Below, one piece after another: positions 1 through 7,473 of a stretch of DNA of 55,643 nt. Location: contig JAFTXD010000112.1 in assembly GCA_017461775.1 (NCBI GenBank), positions 1 to 55,643 on the forward strand, given 5' to 3'. Within the stretch, counting starts at the first letter, position 1; each line of letters begins with the position of its first letter. The stretch is from Lachnospiraceae bacterium (GTDB lineage Bacteria > Bacillota > Clostridia > Lachnospirales > Lachnospiraceae). The position numbers were made by a program, and so were the translations under genes. The notes beneath the pieces were generated by a model, which ran no database searches, was not told where the DNA came from, and worked only from the letters and a program-made list of their open reading frames with translations.

Positions 1-110
1 AAGAAAGACTCATCTCCGTCATATGGAGTATAGTTCTTCTGGATGAAATCACGAACGTTTACTTCGTTTTCCCATTTGCCGCCTACAAAATTTGTCCATT
101 CTGGTTTCAT
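1..110 (-). CDS. pflB: Pyruvate formate-lyase (formate acetyltransferase), N-terminal part only
   Basis: Only the first 36 codons lie in the window; the gene runs off the left edge. The ATG is the complement of 108-110, with an AGGAGG ribosome binding site a few bases upstream on the minus strand. The visible start reads [16 protein letters not shown] followed by [15 protein letters not shown], which matches the N-terminus of clostridial PflB. This glycyl-radical enzyme converts pyruvate and CoA to acetyl-CoA and formate in mixed-acid fermentation. The catalytic cysteines and glycyl-radical loop lie outside the window, so the call rests on the N-terminal signature alone. Confidence 0.82.
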   Translation of the reverse strand, partial: MKPEWTNFVGGKWENEVNVRDFIQKNYTPYDGDESF

Positions 111-171
111 TTTGCTAATGCCTCCTGTTTTTTGTTTGAATTAGTGAAATTAAATGTTATTAAAGTTTCTA

Positions 172-262
172 ATCCTTATGGCTTCATTATATGTAAAAGC
201 CGATTTACAGTCAAGGCTGGGCAGTGTACTTTTTTGCGTACAAATGCCCAGTTTATAAGGAT
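172..262. repeat. Nested inverted repeats between pflB and the DUF1858 gene
   Basis: An outer repeat ATCCTTAT (172-179) / ATAAGGAT (255-262) encloses an inner hairpin CTGGGCA (217-223) / TGCCCAG (245-251), which itself encloses TGTAC / GTACA. It lies in the divergent region upstream of pflB and upstream of the promoter of the small redox protein. It could be a terminator-like or leader structure of pflB, or an operator. I do not recognise it as a known site. Confidence 0.5.
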
Positions 263-288
263 TTAAGATTTGGTTTTGCGAGAATAAC

Positions 289-317
289 TTGTCAGAAAAA
301 GTGGAATAGTTTATACT
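289..317 (+). promoter_or_regulatory. Sigma-A promoter of the DUF1858 gene
   Basis: TTGTCA (289-294), a 17-base spacer and TATACT (312-317) give a near-consensus promoter. Its start point would be about 324, some 38 bases ahead of the ATG at 362. Confidence 0.7.
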
Positions 318-361
318 GAAGAAGCATTTGAAAGAAAAAGTTATATAAGGAGGATTTACTC

Positions 362-553
362 ATGGCAAACTTCACAAAGGACATGACCATCGGTGAGCTT
401 TTAAGAACCAATCCGGACGTAGCTCCGATTTTATTAGATGCTGGTATGCACTGCCTTGGCTGCCCTGCTTCACAGGGAGAATCTATCGCAGAGGCTGCAA
501 TGGTACACGGCATTGATGCAGACGCTCTTTTAGAGAAGCTGAATGCATTATAG
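362..553 (+). CDS. DUF1858 small disulfide/redox-centre protein
   Basis: The 63-residue protein fits the DUF1858 family of small proteins with a redox-type cysteine pair, sometimes found fused or adjacent to hybrid-cluster and other redox enzymes. The pair is seen as CLGC in the middle of the chain, preceded by the family-typical [22 protein letters not shown] stretch. The ATG follows AAGGAGGA with a 7-base gap. It has its own promoter and terminator, so it is a single-gene unit. Its molecular job is not established; proximity to pflB fits an anaerobic redox role, but that is inference. Confidence 0.82.
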   Translation: MANFTKDMTIGELLRTNPDVAPILLDAGMHCLGCPASQGESIAEAAMVHGIDADALLEKLNAL

Positions 554-570
554 TAATTAAGGTAAAAAGA

Positions 571-609
571 AATCCTGCTTCATATCAAGTAATGAAGCAG
601 GATTTTTTT
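571..609. terminator. Bidirectional terminator between the DUF1858 gene and mecA
   Basis: AATCCTGCTTCAT (571-583) pairs with ATGAAGCAGGATT (591-603), followed on the plus strand by a T run. It can end the DUF1858 transcript; the convergent mecA gene stops at 608, so it may serve both. Confidence 0.85.
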
Positions 610-1342
610 ATAAAATCATCGCCAGGCTGCCCAGCGCGTCCTTATCCACCAGTGCATCCAGGTGCTCGCGCAGATATGCGGGAGTGGAGGGCAGTACCTT
701 CTTTAGGGTGCTGTACTCGGACAGGGTGTTGCACAGTCTGTTAAAGACGGATGCGTTCCCTGCATCCTGGGTGAGAAGTAACAGGTATTTATCGGTTTTG
801 TAATCCTTGTACAGTGTGCTCTCCTGGCAGGAGTTGCCCTTTAATTCGGACACGGCACGGAGTAGAAGGGACATGTCATCAAACTGGAAGAGGCGCACCA
901 GCTTCTGGGAGGAGGTATCCTCTGCCAGGGGGACGTCTACGGGCTCCTGGGCGGGAGCGGCACTTTCCTCTACTTTCTGAAAGAGGTCCATGATTTCGTC
1001 AGAGTCTAAGATGTCCTCTTCATGTTCCTCATCAAATCCTGCATCTTCGTGGATGGATGGGGCAAAACGGGAGAAGCGGGTGTCTAATTCCTCCGGGTCT
1101 TCTACCTTGGTAATAATCAGTACAATGCAATCAGCGCTGACCGGCACGGCTTCTATCATAAGTGGGATGTCCTCGGCTTCAAATCCGAATTCAAAGTTCG
1201 CCTGCTGCATCATATCCCTAAAGAGACTTTTCGCCTTCTCGCTGCCATATGCCAGTTCGCTGATTTTCAGCTGACGGCTGGCCAAATCTTCCTTAGTAAG
1301 GGTGCACTTGATTTGGTTGTCATTCACTTTTTCAATCTTCAT
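608..1342 (-). CDS. mecA: Adaptor protein MecA (ClpC adaptor)
   Basis: The 244-residue protein matches MecA, the adaptor that hands substrates to the ClpC-ClpP protease. The N-terminal substrate-binding domain (MKIEKVNDNQIKCTLTKEDL) is typical. An acidic linker around residues 100-140 leads to the C-terminal ClpC-binding domain (KLVRLFQFDDMSLLLRAV onward). I chose the ATG at 1340-1342 because AAAGGAT lies 7-8 bases upstream and the family begins at MKIE; a start seven codons earlier is open but has no better site. A clear promoter lies at 1407-1435. In Bacillus MecA restrains competence; its targets here are unknown. Confidence 0.9.
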   Translation of the reverse strand: MKIEKVNDNQIKCTLTKEDLASRQLKISELAYGSEKAKSLFRDMMQQANFEFGFEAEDIPLMIEAVPVSADCIVLIITKVEDPEELDTRFSRFAPSIHEDAGFDEEHEEDILDSDEIMDLFQKVEESAAPAQEPVDVPLAEDTSSQKLVRLFQFDDMSLLLRAVSELKGNSCQESTLYKDYKTDKYLLLLTQDAGNASVFNRLCNTLSEYSTLKKVLPSTPAYLREHLDALVDKDALGSLAMIL

Positions 1343-1406
1343 AGGCCCTATCCTTTCTGTCAAAGTCTGGAAAATCCCTACTTTAACAATTTATTGATGT
1401 CTTGTT

Positions 1407-1435
1407 ATCATATACTTTGGTACCGTTTTCGTCAA
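1407..1435 (-). promoter_or_regulatory. Sigma-A promoter of mecA
   Basis: On the minus strand TTGACG (1435-1430), a 17-base spacer and TATGAT (1412-1407) form a strong promoter about 65 bases ahead of the mecA start codon. Confidence 0.75.
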
Positions 1436-1473
1436 TAGAGGTGGGCGGATTTTAAGGAAATTTAATTTTCTGC

Positions 1474-1502
1474 TTGCCATATTGACATTATTATTCTATA
1501 AT
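1474..1502 (+). promoter_or_regulatory. Candidate promoter in front of a 32-codon ORF
   Basis: TTGCCA (1474-1479), 17 bases and TATAAT (1497-1502). The -10 box is perfect. The predicted start point, about 1509, lies 35 bases before the small ORF. Confidence 0.55.
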
Positions 1503-1543
1503 TAACTAGAAGATGCTTCCCTTAAACGGTACGAGAAGGAGGC

Positions 1544-1642
1544 ATGATTAGTCAGACTCTGAGACTATTCTGGGACAATTCGAGCCCAACTATCCAATAT
1601 TTATTATATTCTATATATGAAAAATTGGATTCATACAGTTAA
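1544..1642 (+). CDS. Possible 32-residue small protein
   Basis: An ATG at 1544 opens 32 codons ending at TAA 1640-1642. It is preceded by AGAAGGAGG, but only one base separates GGAGG from the ATG, which is unusually close for a working ribosome binding site. The peptide (MISQTLRLFWDN... ending in KLDSYS) resembles nothing I recognise. The promoter just upstream argues that the region is transcribed. It could instead be the remnant of a longer gene or part of an untranslated RNA. Confidence 0.3.
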   Translation: MISQTLRLFWDNSSPTIQYLLYSIYEKLDSYS

Positions 1643-1868
1643 AAACTTACAAGCTTTTTGTTTTTATCATCTGCAAACATTTCTTTTTATTATCTCCATA
1701 ATTATTAATTCGCAAAAGAAAATTCACAATTATATTATACAAATTTTGTTATTGGTTGAGAGTACAGAGTATTGACGTACACGGGAAGTATCTTTTATTT
1801 TATCTATTTTTCTTTAATATATCACAAAATCCTTTTGGTCAAAAGGAACCTGAATGTAAAGCAGTGTG
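1643..1868. other. AT-rich intergenic stretch without a recognisable gene
   Basis: This part of the 540-base gap between mecA and the 72-residue ORF is AT-rich with runs of T and A. A weak TTGACG (1772-1777) followed by TATTTT about 18 bases later may be the promoter of the next ORF. I see no other signal. Confidence 0.4.
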
Positions 1869-1882
1869 AAGGAGAGACGGTT

Positions 1883-2101
1883 ATGGATGAATTTGCTGTA
1901 GAGCGCAAAAGGAAGACGATGAAGTATCAGATGCATCGGCTGCAGAAGGACGGAATCCGGTTTTATGTAGAGATGACACCTGAGGAAGCGGCGGAATATT
2001 GCGTGCGGGAGAATGTAAAATACATGCGGGATTATGACTTTACCAGAGAACGGAAAATTATCTGGCTGGACAGAGTCCGGCGGGAAGACTATGATGAGTG
2101 A
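1883..2101 (+). CDS. Small basic/acidic protein of unknown function (72 residues)
   Basis: The frame is open from 1772, but I place the start at ATG 1883 because AAGGAGAG (1869-1876) lies six bases upstream; the upstream extension is AT-rich and lacks such a site. The product (MDEFAVERKRKTMKYQMHRLQ...) is highly charged, with no membrane segment or cysteine pair, and ends VRREDYDE. It contains a VEMTPEEAAEYC segment that may form a helix. I do not recognise the family. A hairpin terminator follows directly, so it is probably transcribed alone. Confidence 0.65.
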   Translation: MDEFAVERKRKTMKYQMHRLQKDGIRFYVEMTPEEAAEYCVRENVKYMRDYDFTRERKIIWLDRVRREDYDE

Positions 2102-2110
2102 CTTAAGAAC

Positions 2111-2172
2111 GCTGTGGAGAAAAGAAGCGGAATGCCTCAAGAAAAACGCTGTCTCCACAGCGCTTTCTTTAT
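2111..2172 (+). terminator. Terminator of the 72-residue ORF
   Basis: GCTGTGGAGA (2111-2120) pairs exactly with TCTCCACAGC (2152-2161), followed by a T-rich tail. The 31-base loop can form a smaller AGCG/CGCT helix. Confidence 0.7.
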
Positions 2173-2202
2173 AAAAAATTAATAGCGTATTGGACAAATG
2201 TC

Positions 2203-2211
2203 TGTTATACT
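2203..2211 (+). promoter_or_regulatory. Extended -10 promoter of the GH18 gene
   Basis: TGT followed by TATACT (2206-2211) is an extended -10 element. No good -35 is visible at 17 bases. The GH18 ATG lies 40 bases downstream. Confidence 0.45.
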
Positions 2212-2250
2212 TTTTGTTGTCAGGTTTACAACAAAGGAGAGCATTATATT

Positions 2251-3963
2251 ATGAAGAAAATCGTACCTGTTCTGGTAGCGTTGTTTTTGATTTTGATTGT
2301 GGGAGAAATTACCGTCGGCGGAATGCTGATAGAGAAGTATTCCTATTCTGAGGAAAGAGCGGATTTGCAGGCATATTTTGGCGTGGAGGGAGATCAGCTG
2401 GCCATTATCCTGCAGGACGAGAGAGTGGAAGAAAATGCAATATTAAAGGATGGTGTGTGCTATTTTGACTTAGATACCGTGCACAAGTACTTTAATGACG
2501 GCTATTATATTGACTTGAATGAGAACATTATGCTTTATACCACAGCACTGACTACTACCAAGGTAAATCTTGGGGAGGCGGCAGTATATGTGGATGAGGT
2601 GCGTACAGAGCTTCCCTATGTGCCGGTGTATGTGGAGGATGGAACCATTTTTGTGGCAGCGGATTATGTGAAGCGGTTTACCAATTTCTCCTATCAGGTA
2701 TTTGATATGCATGTGCAGGTGTATACCCAGTGGGGCACCAGAACGGTGGATTATGCCCTGAAGGACACGGCGGTACGTTATCGCGGTGGCATTAAGAGTG
2801 AGATTCTCTGTGACCTTCCTGCCGGAAGTGAGGTGGAGGTTTTGGAGGTGATGGAGACCTGGGCGAAGGTGAAGACCGGGGATTCCATTATCGGTTATGT
2901 GGAAAATAAGTTGCTGAAAAATACCAGCGCAGGTCAGGGTGAGGCTTATCAGGAAACACCGGTGACCGATTATGTGGAGGAGGAGTATACCACCCACCAG
3001 CTGGAGGGCAAGGTATGCCTGGGCTGGCATGCCATCGGCGGTATCGGCGGCAATGATACTCTGGAGAGCATGGTAGCCAATGCCAAGGGCATGAATGTTA
3101 TCGCACCGACCTGGTTTAGCTTAAGCGACAATTTCGGTAATTTTGAGAGCTATGGTACCACGGATTATGTGGAGCGTGCCCATAATATGGGACTTAAGGT
3201 TTGGGGCGTGCTGGATGATTTTAACTATAAAATCAACTATGACAGCACCGTGGATGTGAACGAAGTATTAAAGAGCAGCATGTTCCGCGGCTTTTTGATT
3301 CAGAATGTGATAGATGAGGCGCTTCGCCTTGGCATCGATGGTATCAATCTGGACTTTGAGAAGGTGGATTCCGGGTCCGGAGAGCACTTTGCTCAGTTTA
3401 TCCGTGAGTTGTCCGTACAGTGTCGTAAGAATGCGCTGACCCTTTCTATTGATAATTATGTACCCTTCCATTTTAATGAGTACATGAGAAGGGATGTGCA
3501 GGGGAAATTTGCAGATTATGTGATTATCATGGGATATGATGAGCACTGGCATGGAAGCGGTGACCCGGGAAGCGTGGCAAGTATTGATTATGTAAGCAAT
3601 GGTATCGATAAGACCATGGAGCAGGTTCCCGCGGATAAGATTATCAACGGCGTACCTTTCTATAGTATCCTGTGGAAAACAGAAGGGGCTGTGGTGACCG
3701 ATGAGTACTTGACTATGGTAAATACGGCGGACTTCATCTCCAGAGTGGGGCAGGCCGGTGTGTGGGATGAGGAAACCCAGCAGAATTATTACGAGTGGAA
3801 AAGTGGCAATACCTTATACCAGCTCTGGGCGGAGGATGAGCAGTCCATTTCCGTGAAGCTGAATGTCATGAGATCCAAGGATATCGCCGGAGTAGCAGTA
3901 TGGCGACTGGGCTATGGTACGCCTAAGGTATGGGAGATGATTAATGCCTATGTGAACTCCTAG
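2251..3963 (+). CDS. Membrane-anchored GH18 family hydrolase with SH3-like domain (spore/cell-wall type)
   Basis: The 570-residue protein has an N-terminal membrane anchor (residues 5-27). Next comes a copper-amine-oxidase-N-like region (about 65-165), an SH3b-like wall-binding domain (about 170-225) and a GH18 catalytic barrel (about 255-565). The GH18 signature DGINLDFE ends in Glu370, the expected proton donor. The architecture resembles the YaaH/SleL group, which cleaves N-acetylglucosaminidic bonds in peptidoglycan or spore cortex, so peptidoglycan rather than chitin is the likely substrate. The start follows AAAGGAGAG. A CwlD-like amidase follows 65 bases downstream, which supports a cell-wall role. 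It is probably exposed on the outer face of the membrane. Confidence 0.85.
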   Translation: MKKIVPVLVALFLILIVGEITVGGMLIEKYSYSEERADLQAYFGVEGDQLAIILQDERVEENAILKDGVCYFDLDTVHKYFNDGYYIDLNENIMLYTTALTTTKVNLGEAAVYVDEVRTELPYVPVYVEDGTIFVAADYVKRFTNFSYQVFDMHVQVYTQWGTRTVDYALKDTAVRYRGGIKSEILCDLPAGSEVEVLEVMETWAKVKTGDSIIGYVENKLLKNTSAGQGEAYQETPVTDYVEEEYTTHQLEGKVCLGWHAIGGIGGNDTLESMVANAKGMNVIAPTWFSLSDNFGNFESYGTTDYVERAHNMGLKVWGVLDDFNYKINYDSTVDVNEVLKSSMFRGFLIQNVIDEALRLGIDGINLDFEKVDSGSGEHFAQFIRELSVQCRKNALTLSIDNYVPFHFNEYMRRDVQGKFADYVIIMGYDEHWHGSGDPGSVASIDYVSNGIDKTMEQVPADKIINGVPFYSILWKTEGAVVTDEYLTMVNTADFISRVGQAGVWDEETQQNYYEWKSGNTLYQLWAEDEQSISVKLNVMRSKDIAGVAVWRLGYGTPKVWEMINAYVNS

Positions 3964-4028
3964 CAGAGTATCATAGAACGCATAATAAAAGCATAGAAAT
4001 AATAGAGAAAGAACATGGATGGCAGAGT

Positions 4029-4739
4029 ATGACAGAAAAGCTGCGAACACTTCTTTCTCTATTTTTTTATGGTCTGATGACGTTATTTATGCTCCATATG
4101 GCAGGAGAGGCTGCAAGATATGCAGCTGGCAATGGTCTTCTGATTAATGAAGCAAAGGTGATAGTGCTGGATGCGGGACATGGAGGAGAGGACCCCGGAA
4201 AAGTAGGGAACGGCGATATTTATGAAAAGGACATTAATCTGGCGATTGCCGGGTATCTGAAAACCTATCTGGAGCAGAATGATTATCAGGTGGTGATGAC
4301 CAGAACAGAGGACGAAAGTCTGGGAACTACGGCAAAGGGTTTTGATAAAAATGGGGATATGAGGGCCAGACTTGGAGCTATCGAGGCATCAGAAGCGTTG
4401 ATTGCGGTCAGTATTCACCAGAACAGCTTCACCGACCCTTCCGTGCAAGGAGCCCAGGTGTTTTATCATGAGAGTAGCACCTCAGGAAAAGCATTGGCAG
4501 GTGCCATTCAGGAAAGTCTGTGGAAGAGGCTTGCTTCGGAGAAAAAACGGGAGATTAAGGCGGACAGTTCCTATTATCTTCTAAAAAACAGCTCCATTCC
4601 CATGGTGATTGTGGAATGCGGGTTTTTATCAAATGCCGGAGAGCTTGCGCTTTTGCAGCAGGAGGATTATCAAAGGCAAGTGGCTTGGGCAATTTATATG
4701 GGAATTGAAAAATTTTTGAATATCAGTGGTGAAAAATGA
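4029..4739 (+). CDS. cwlD: N-acetylmuramoyl-L-alanine amidase, CwlD-like
   Basis: The 236-residue protein has a single N-terminal membrane segment (about 8-25) and an Amidase_3 domain. The zinc ligands are visible as His51 (DAGHGG), Glu66 (YEKD) and His130 (SIHQN), and the catalytic Glu196 sits in VECGFLSN. The length and anchor fit CwlD, which strips peptides from cortex muramic acid so that muramic-lactam can form; a general amidase is the alternative. No clear ribosome binding site precedes the ATG, so translation may depend on the preceding GH18 gene, or the start may be mis-set. The two genes make a plausible wall-remodelling pair. Confidence 0.83.
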   Translation: MTEKLRTLLSLFFYGLMTLFMLHMAGEAARYAAGNGLLINEAKVIVLDAGHGGEDPGKVGNGDIYEKDINLAIAGYLKTYLEQNDYQVVMTRTEDESLGTTAKGFDKNGDMRARLGAIEASEALIAVSIHQNSFTDPSVQGAQVFYHESSTSGKALAGAIQESLWKRLASEKKREIKADSSYYLLKNSSIPMVIVECGFLSNAGELALLQQEDYQRQVAWAIYMGIEKFLNISGEK

Positions 4740-4749
4740 CGGTTTTTTC

Positions 4750-4778
4750 TTTAAATTAGTACTGTAGTATGGTATAAT
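4750..4778 (+). promoter_or_regulatory. Promoter ahead of sua5
   Basis: TTTAAA (4750-4755), 17 bases and TATAAT (4773-4778). The -10 is perfect and the -35 weak. It would drive sua5-rpiB-upp-dCMP deaminase. Confidence 0.5.
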
Positions 4779-4820
4779 ATCTCCGAGTATGTGTTGCGAA
4801 GCAGACAGGATGGAGTAGTA

Positions 4821-5525
4821 GTGAATACGAAGTTGATTTCCGTAATGGAAAATGAAATAGATAAGAAGGATGCTCTCCTTCGGGAAGCAGGAGACATCCT
4901 GCGAAGGGGAGGTCTGGTGGCCATTCCCACGGAGACCGTCTATGGTCTGGGAGGGGACGGTTTGAATAAGGAATCCTCCCGGAAGATTTATGAGGCCAAG
5001 GGCAGACCTTCGGACAATCCGTTGATTATTCATGTGGCGGATATGGAGAGTGTGGAGCATATTGTCAGGGAGATATCTCCGGAAGCAAGGCGGGTGGCTG
5101 AGGCCTTTTGGCCGGGACCGCTTACCATGATATTCCCCAAGGCGGATATTGTGCCCTACGAGACCACGGGAGGCTTGGATACGGTAGCGGTGAGGATGCC
5201 TTCTCATAAGGTGGCAAGGCAGGTTATCACATACGGCGGAGGCTATGTGGCGGCACCCAGTGCCAATACTTCCGGAAAGCCAAGCCCTACACTGGCCAAG
5301 TATGTTATGGAAGATATGGACGGCAAGATAGATATGGTCATCGATGGTGGGGAAGGAGATATCGGTCTGGAGTCTACCATCTTGGATATGACGGTGTCAC
5401 CGCCCCAGATTCTGCGTCCCGGGTACGTGACTAGGAGATGCTGGAGGAGGTGCTGGGTGAAATCGATGTGGACCGTACAATTTTGCGAAATGATACGGAG
5501 GACAGGCCTAAGGCACCCGGCATGA
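4821..5525 (+). pseudogene. sua5: Threonylcarbamoyl-AMP synthase Sua5, N-terminal YrdC part (frameshifted)
   Basis: This frame encodes the YrdC/Sua5 domain that makes threonylcarbamoyl-AMP for the t6A37 modification of tRNA; PTETVYGLGG and KGRPSDNPL are typical. I start it at GTG 4821, which has AGGATGGAG just upstream and reads MNTKLISV; ATG 4791 in the same frame is possible. Homology to Sua5 holds up to RPGYVTR, after which this frame turns into unrelated Cys/Trp/Arg-rich sequence until its stop at 5523-5525. The true continuation lies in the frame starting at 5438. Inserting one G in AGGAG (5433-5437) restores VTREMLEEVLGE. The gene is normally essential, so a sequence error or a very recent mutation is likely. 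Confidence 0.85.
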
Positions 5526-5875
5526 AATACCGGCATTATGCGCCCAAAGGGGAGCTGACAATTATTTCCGGTCCGGAAGAGGCCGTAATAGAGTATATTA
5601 ATAGTAACGCAAAAAAGGCCATGGCAGCCGGAAAAACGGTGGGCATCATCGGCTCTGATGAGGTGATTGCAGGCTATGTGGGAGATTCGGTGAAGAGCGT
5701 GGGAAGCAAGTCGGACGAGCTTTCCATCGGAAAGAGTCTTTACCGCATTTTGCGTGAATTTGATGAAGAAAATATTGATGTGATTTATTCAGAAAGCTTT
5801 GGCCGGGAAGGTATGGGACAGGCGATTATGAACAGACTGCTGAAGGCAGCAGGACATCAGGTAATAGAGGTTTAG
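5438..5875 (+). pseudogene. sua5: Sua5 C-terminal domain, out of frame with the N-terminal part
   Basis: This 145-codon frame (MLEEVLGEIDVD...) carries the linker motif APGMKYRHYAPKGEL and the Rossmann-like C-terminal domain of full-length Sua5. Together with the upstream frame it would give about 350 residues, the usual size. A TAG (5432-5434) closes this frame immediately before GAG-ATG, and the ATG at 5438 directly abuts AGGAG with no spacing, so independent translation is unlikely. I see no slippery heptamer for a programmed -1 shift. The next gene, rpiB, starts 12 bases after the stop, as expected inside one operon. Confidence 0.8.
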
Positions 5876-5887
5876 GAGGAGAAAATT

Positions 5888-6316
5888 ATGATTTCAATCG
5901 GAAGTGATCACGGCGGATTTGCTTTAAAGGAGAAAATTAAGAGTTATCTGGTAGAAAAAGGATACGAGTGTAAGGATGTGGGCTGCTATGGCCTGGAATC
6001 CTGCGATTATCCGGTGTATGGCCGTGCAGCAGCTCAGGCTGTGGCAAGTGGTGAATGTGAAAAGGGAATCGTGGTTTGTACCACCGGTATCGGTATCAGT
6101 ATGGTTGCCAACAAGGTACCCGGCGTACGTTGTGCTCTTTGCAGTGACACCTTATCTGCGAAGATGACCAGACTTCACAACGATGCCAACGTGCTTGCCC
6201 TGGGCGGCGGTATGCTTGGTGACAATCTGGCACTGGATATTGTAGAGACCTTTTTAAACACCGAGTTCTCCGGGGAAGAAAAGCACCAGAGAAGAATCAA
6301 TTTGATGGAAGGTTAA
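5888..6316 (+). CDS. rpiB: Ribose-5-phosphate isomerase B
   Basis: The 142-residue protein fits the RpiB/LacAB family, which interconverts ribose 5-phosphate and ribulose 5-phosphate. Visible signatures are GSDHGGF at residues 5-11, the active-site Cys64 in VVCTTGIGIS, and ARLHNDANV-like sequence (TRLHNDANVLALGGG). The more common motif is CGTGIG, so Thr replaces Gly after the catalytic Cys; this should be tolerated. The ATG follows AGGAGGAG. Gene order sua5-rpiB-upp-dCMP deaminase makes a nucleotide/pentose block that often precedes the ATP synthase operon in clostridia. Confidence 0.93.
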   Translation: MISIGSDHGGFALKEKIKSYLVEKGYECKDVGCYGLESCDYPVYGRAAAQAVASGECEKGIVVCTTGIGISMVANKVPGVRCALCSDTLSAKMTRLHNDANVLALGGGMLGDNLALDIVETFLNTEFSGEEKHQRRINLMEG

Positions 6317-6343
6317 TCACTGAAAGGACGAAGGAGGCCAGTT

Positions 6344-6988
6344 ATGCAGTACAAGGATTATAAGAATGTTACGATTTTGGAGCATCCGTTAATTCAGCAC
6401 AAAATCTCCATGCTTCGTGATAAAAATACAGGAACCAATGAATTTCGTAAGCTGGTAGAGGAAATCGCCGTATTAGAGGGTTATGAGGCGCTTCGTGACT
6501 TGCCGCTGGAGGATGTGGAGGTGGAGACTCCCATTGAAAAATGTATGACCCCTATGATTTCCGGGAAGAAGCTGGCGATTGTACCCATTCTTCGTGCCGG
6601 ACTGGGTATGGTGGAGGGTGTGCTGACTCTGGTACCCACTGCCAAGGTTGGTCACATCGGCCTTTGCCGCAATGAGGAGACCCATGAACCGGAGGAGTAT
6701 TATTGTAAGCTTCCCAATCCCATTGACCAGAGAACCATTGTGGTGGTGGATCCTATGCTGGCGACCGGCGGCTCCGCAGTTTCTGCAGTGGATTTCATCA
6801 AAGCCCGCGGTGGTAAGAATATTAAGTTCATGTGCGTGATTGCTGCACCGGAGGGGATTGACAGACTGATGAAGGCACATCCTGATGTACAGCTTTATGT
6901 AGGACATCTGGACAGATGCTTAAATGATGCAGCATATATTTGCCCGGGTCTTGGTGATGCCGGAGACCGTATTTTTGGTACAAAATAA
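6344..6988 (+). CDS. upp: Uracil phosphoribosyltransferase
   Basis: The 214-residue enzyme salvages uracil to UMP using PRPP. The PRPP-binding loop [13 protein letters not shown] is at residues 133-145, and the uracil-recognition end [14 protein letters not shown] is complete. The length is normal for Upp. GAAGGAGG lies seven bases before the ATG. The stop codon overlaps the start of the dCMP deaminase gene by one base (TAATG), which implies translational coupling of two pyrimidine-salvage enzymes. Confidence 0.96.
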   Translation: MQYKDYKNVTILEHPLIQHKISMLRDKNTGTNEFRKLVEEIAVLEGYEALRDLPLEDVEVETPIEKCMTPMISGKKLAIVPILRAGLGMVEGVLTLVPTAKVGHIGLCRNEETHEPEEYYCKLPNPIDQRTIVVVDPMLATGGSAVSAVDFIKARGGKNIKFMCVIAAPEGIDRLMKAHPDVQLYVGHLDRCLNDAAYICPGLGDAGDRIFGTK

Positions 6989-7470
6989 TGACTAAGAGAA
7001 ATGATTATATTTGCTGGGATGAATATTTTATGGGAGTGGCGCATCTTTCCGGGATGCGTTCCAAGGACCCCAATACACAGGTGGGCTGCTGTATTGTCAG
7101 CAATGACAATAAGATTTTGTCCATGGGCTACAACGGCTTTCCTACCGGGTGCTCTGATGAAGAGTTTCCCTGGGACAGAGAAGGGGATGAACTACACAGC
7201 AAATATGCATATGTAACACATAGTGAGTTAAATGCGATTCTAAACTACCGGGGCGGCTCCTTAGAGGGAACCAAGCTGTACGTGTCCTTATTCCCCTGCA
7301 ATGAATGTGCCAAGGCTATCATTCAGGCGGGAATCAAGACAGTGGTATACGACAGCGACAAGTACAACGGAACCCCTATGAACATTGCTTCCAAGCGCAT
7401 GTTTGATGCGGCGGGAGTGAAGTATGAGCCTTACCATAGAACCGGTAGAGAAGTATCGATGAAGTTATAA
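6988..7470 (+). CDS. comEB: Deoxycytidylate deaminase (dCMP deaminase, ComEB family)
   Basis: The 160-residue protein is a zinc-dependent dCMP deaminase that supplies dUMP for thymidylate synthesis. The zinc/catalytic residues are His78 and Glu80 (THSELNA) and Cys104/Cys107 (PCNEC). The allosteric-type segment after SKDPNTQVG and the YNGFPTG motif are typical. It begins inside the upp stop codon and has no separate ribosome binding site, so it is likely translated by re-initiation. Confidence 0.92.
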   Translation: MTKRNDYICWDEYFMGVAHLSGMRSKDPNTQVGCCIVSNDNKILSMGYNGFPTGCSDEEFPWDREGDELHSKYAYVTHSELNAILNYRGGSLEGTKLYVSLFPCNECAKAIIQAGIKTVVYDSDKYNGTPMNIASKRMFDAAGVKYEPYHRTGREVSMKL

Positions 7471-7473
7471 GGA

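Noticed and set aside
2470..3030. Long frame opposite the GH18 gene
   Set aside because: It lies wholly antisense to a well supported gene and has His/Ile/Leu-rich shadow composition.
5425..5445. Programmed ribosomal frameshift in sua5
   Set aside because: There is no X-XXY-YYZ slippery heptamer and Sua5 is not known to use frameshifting.
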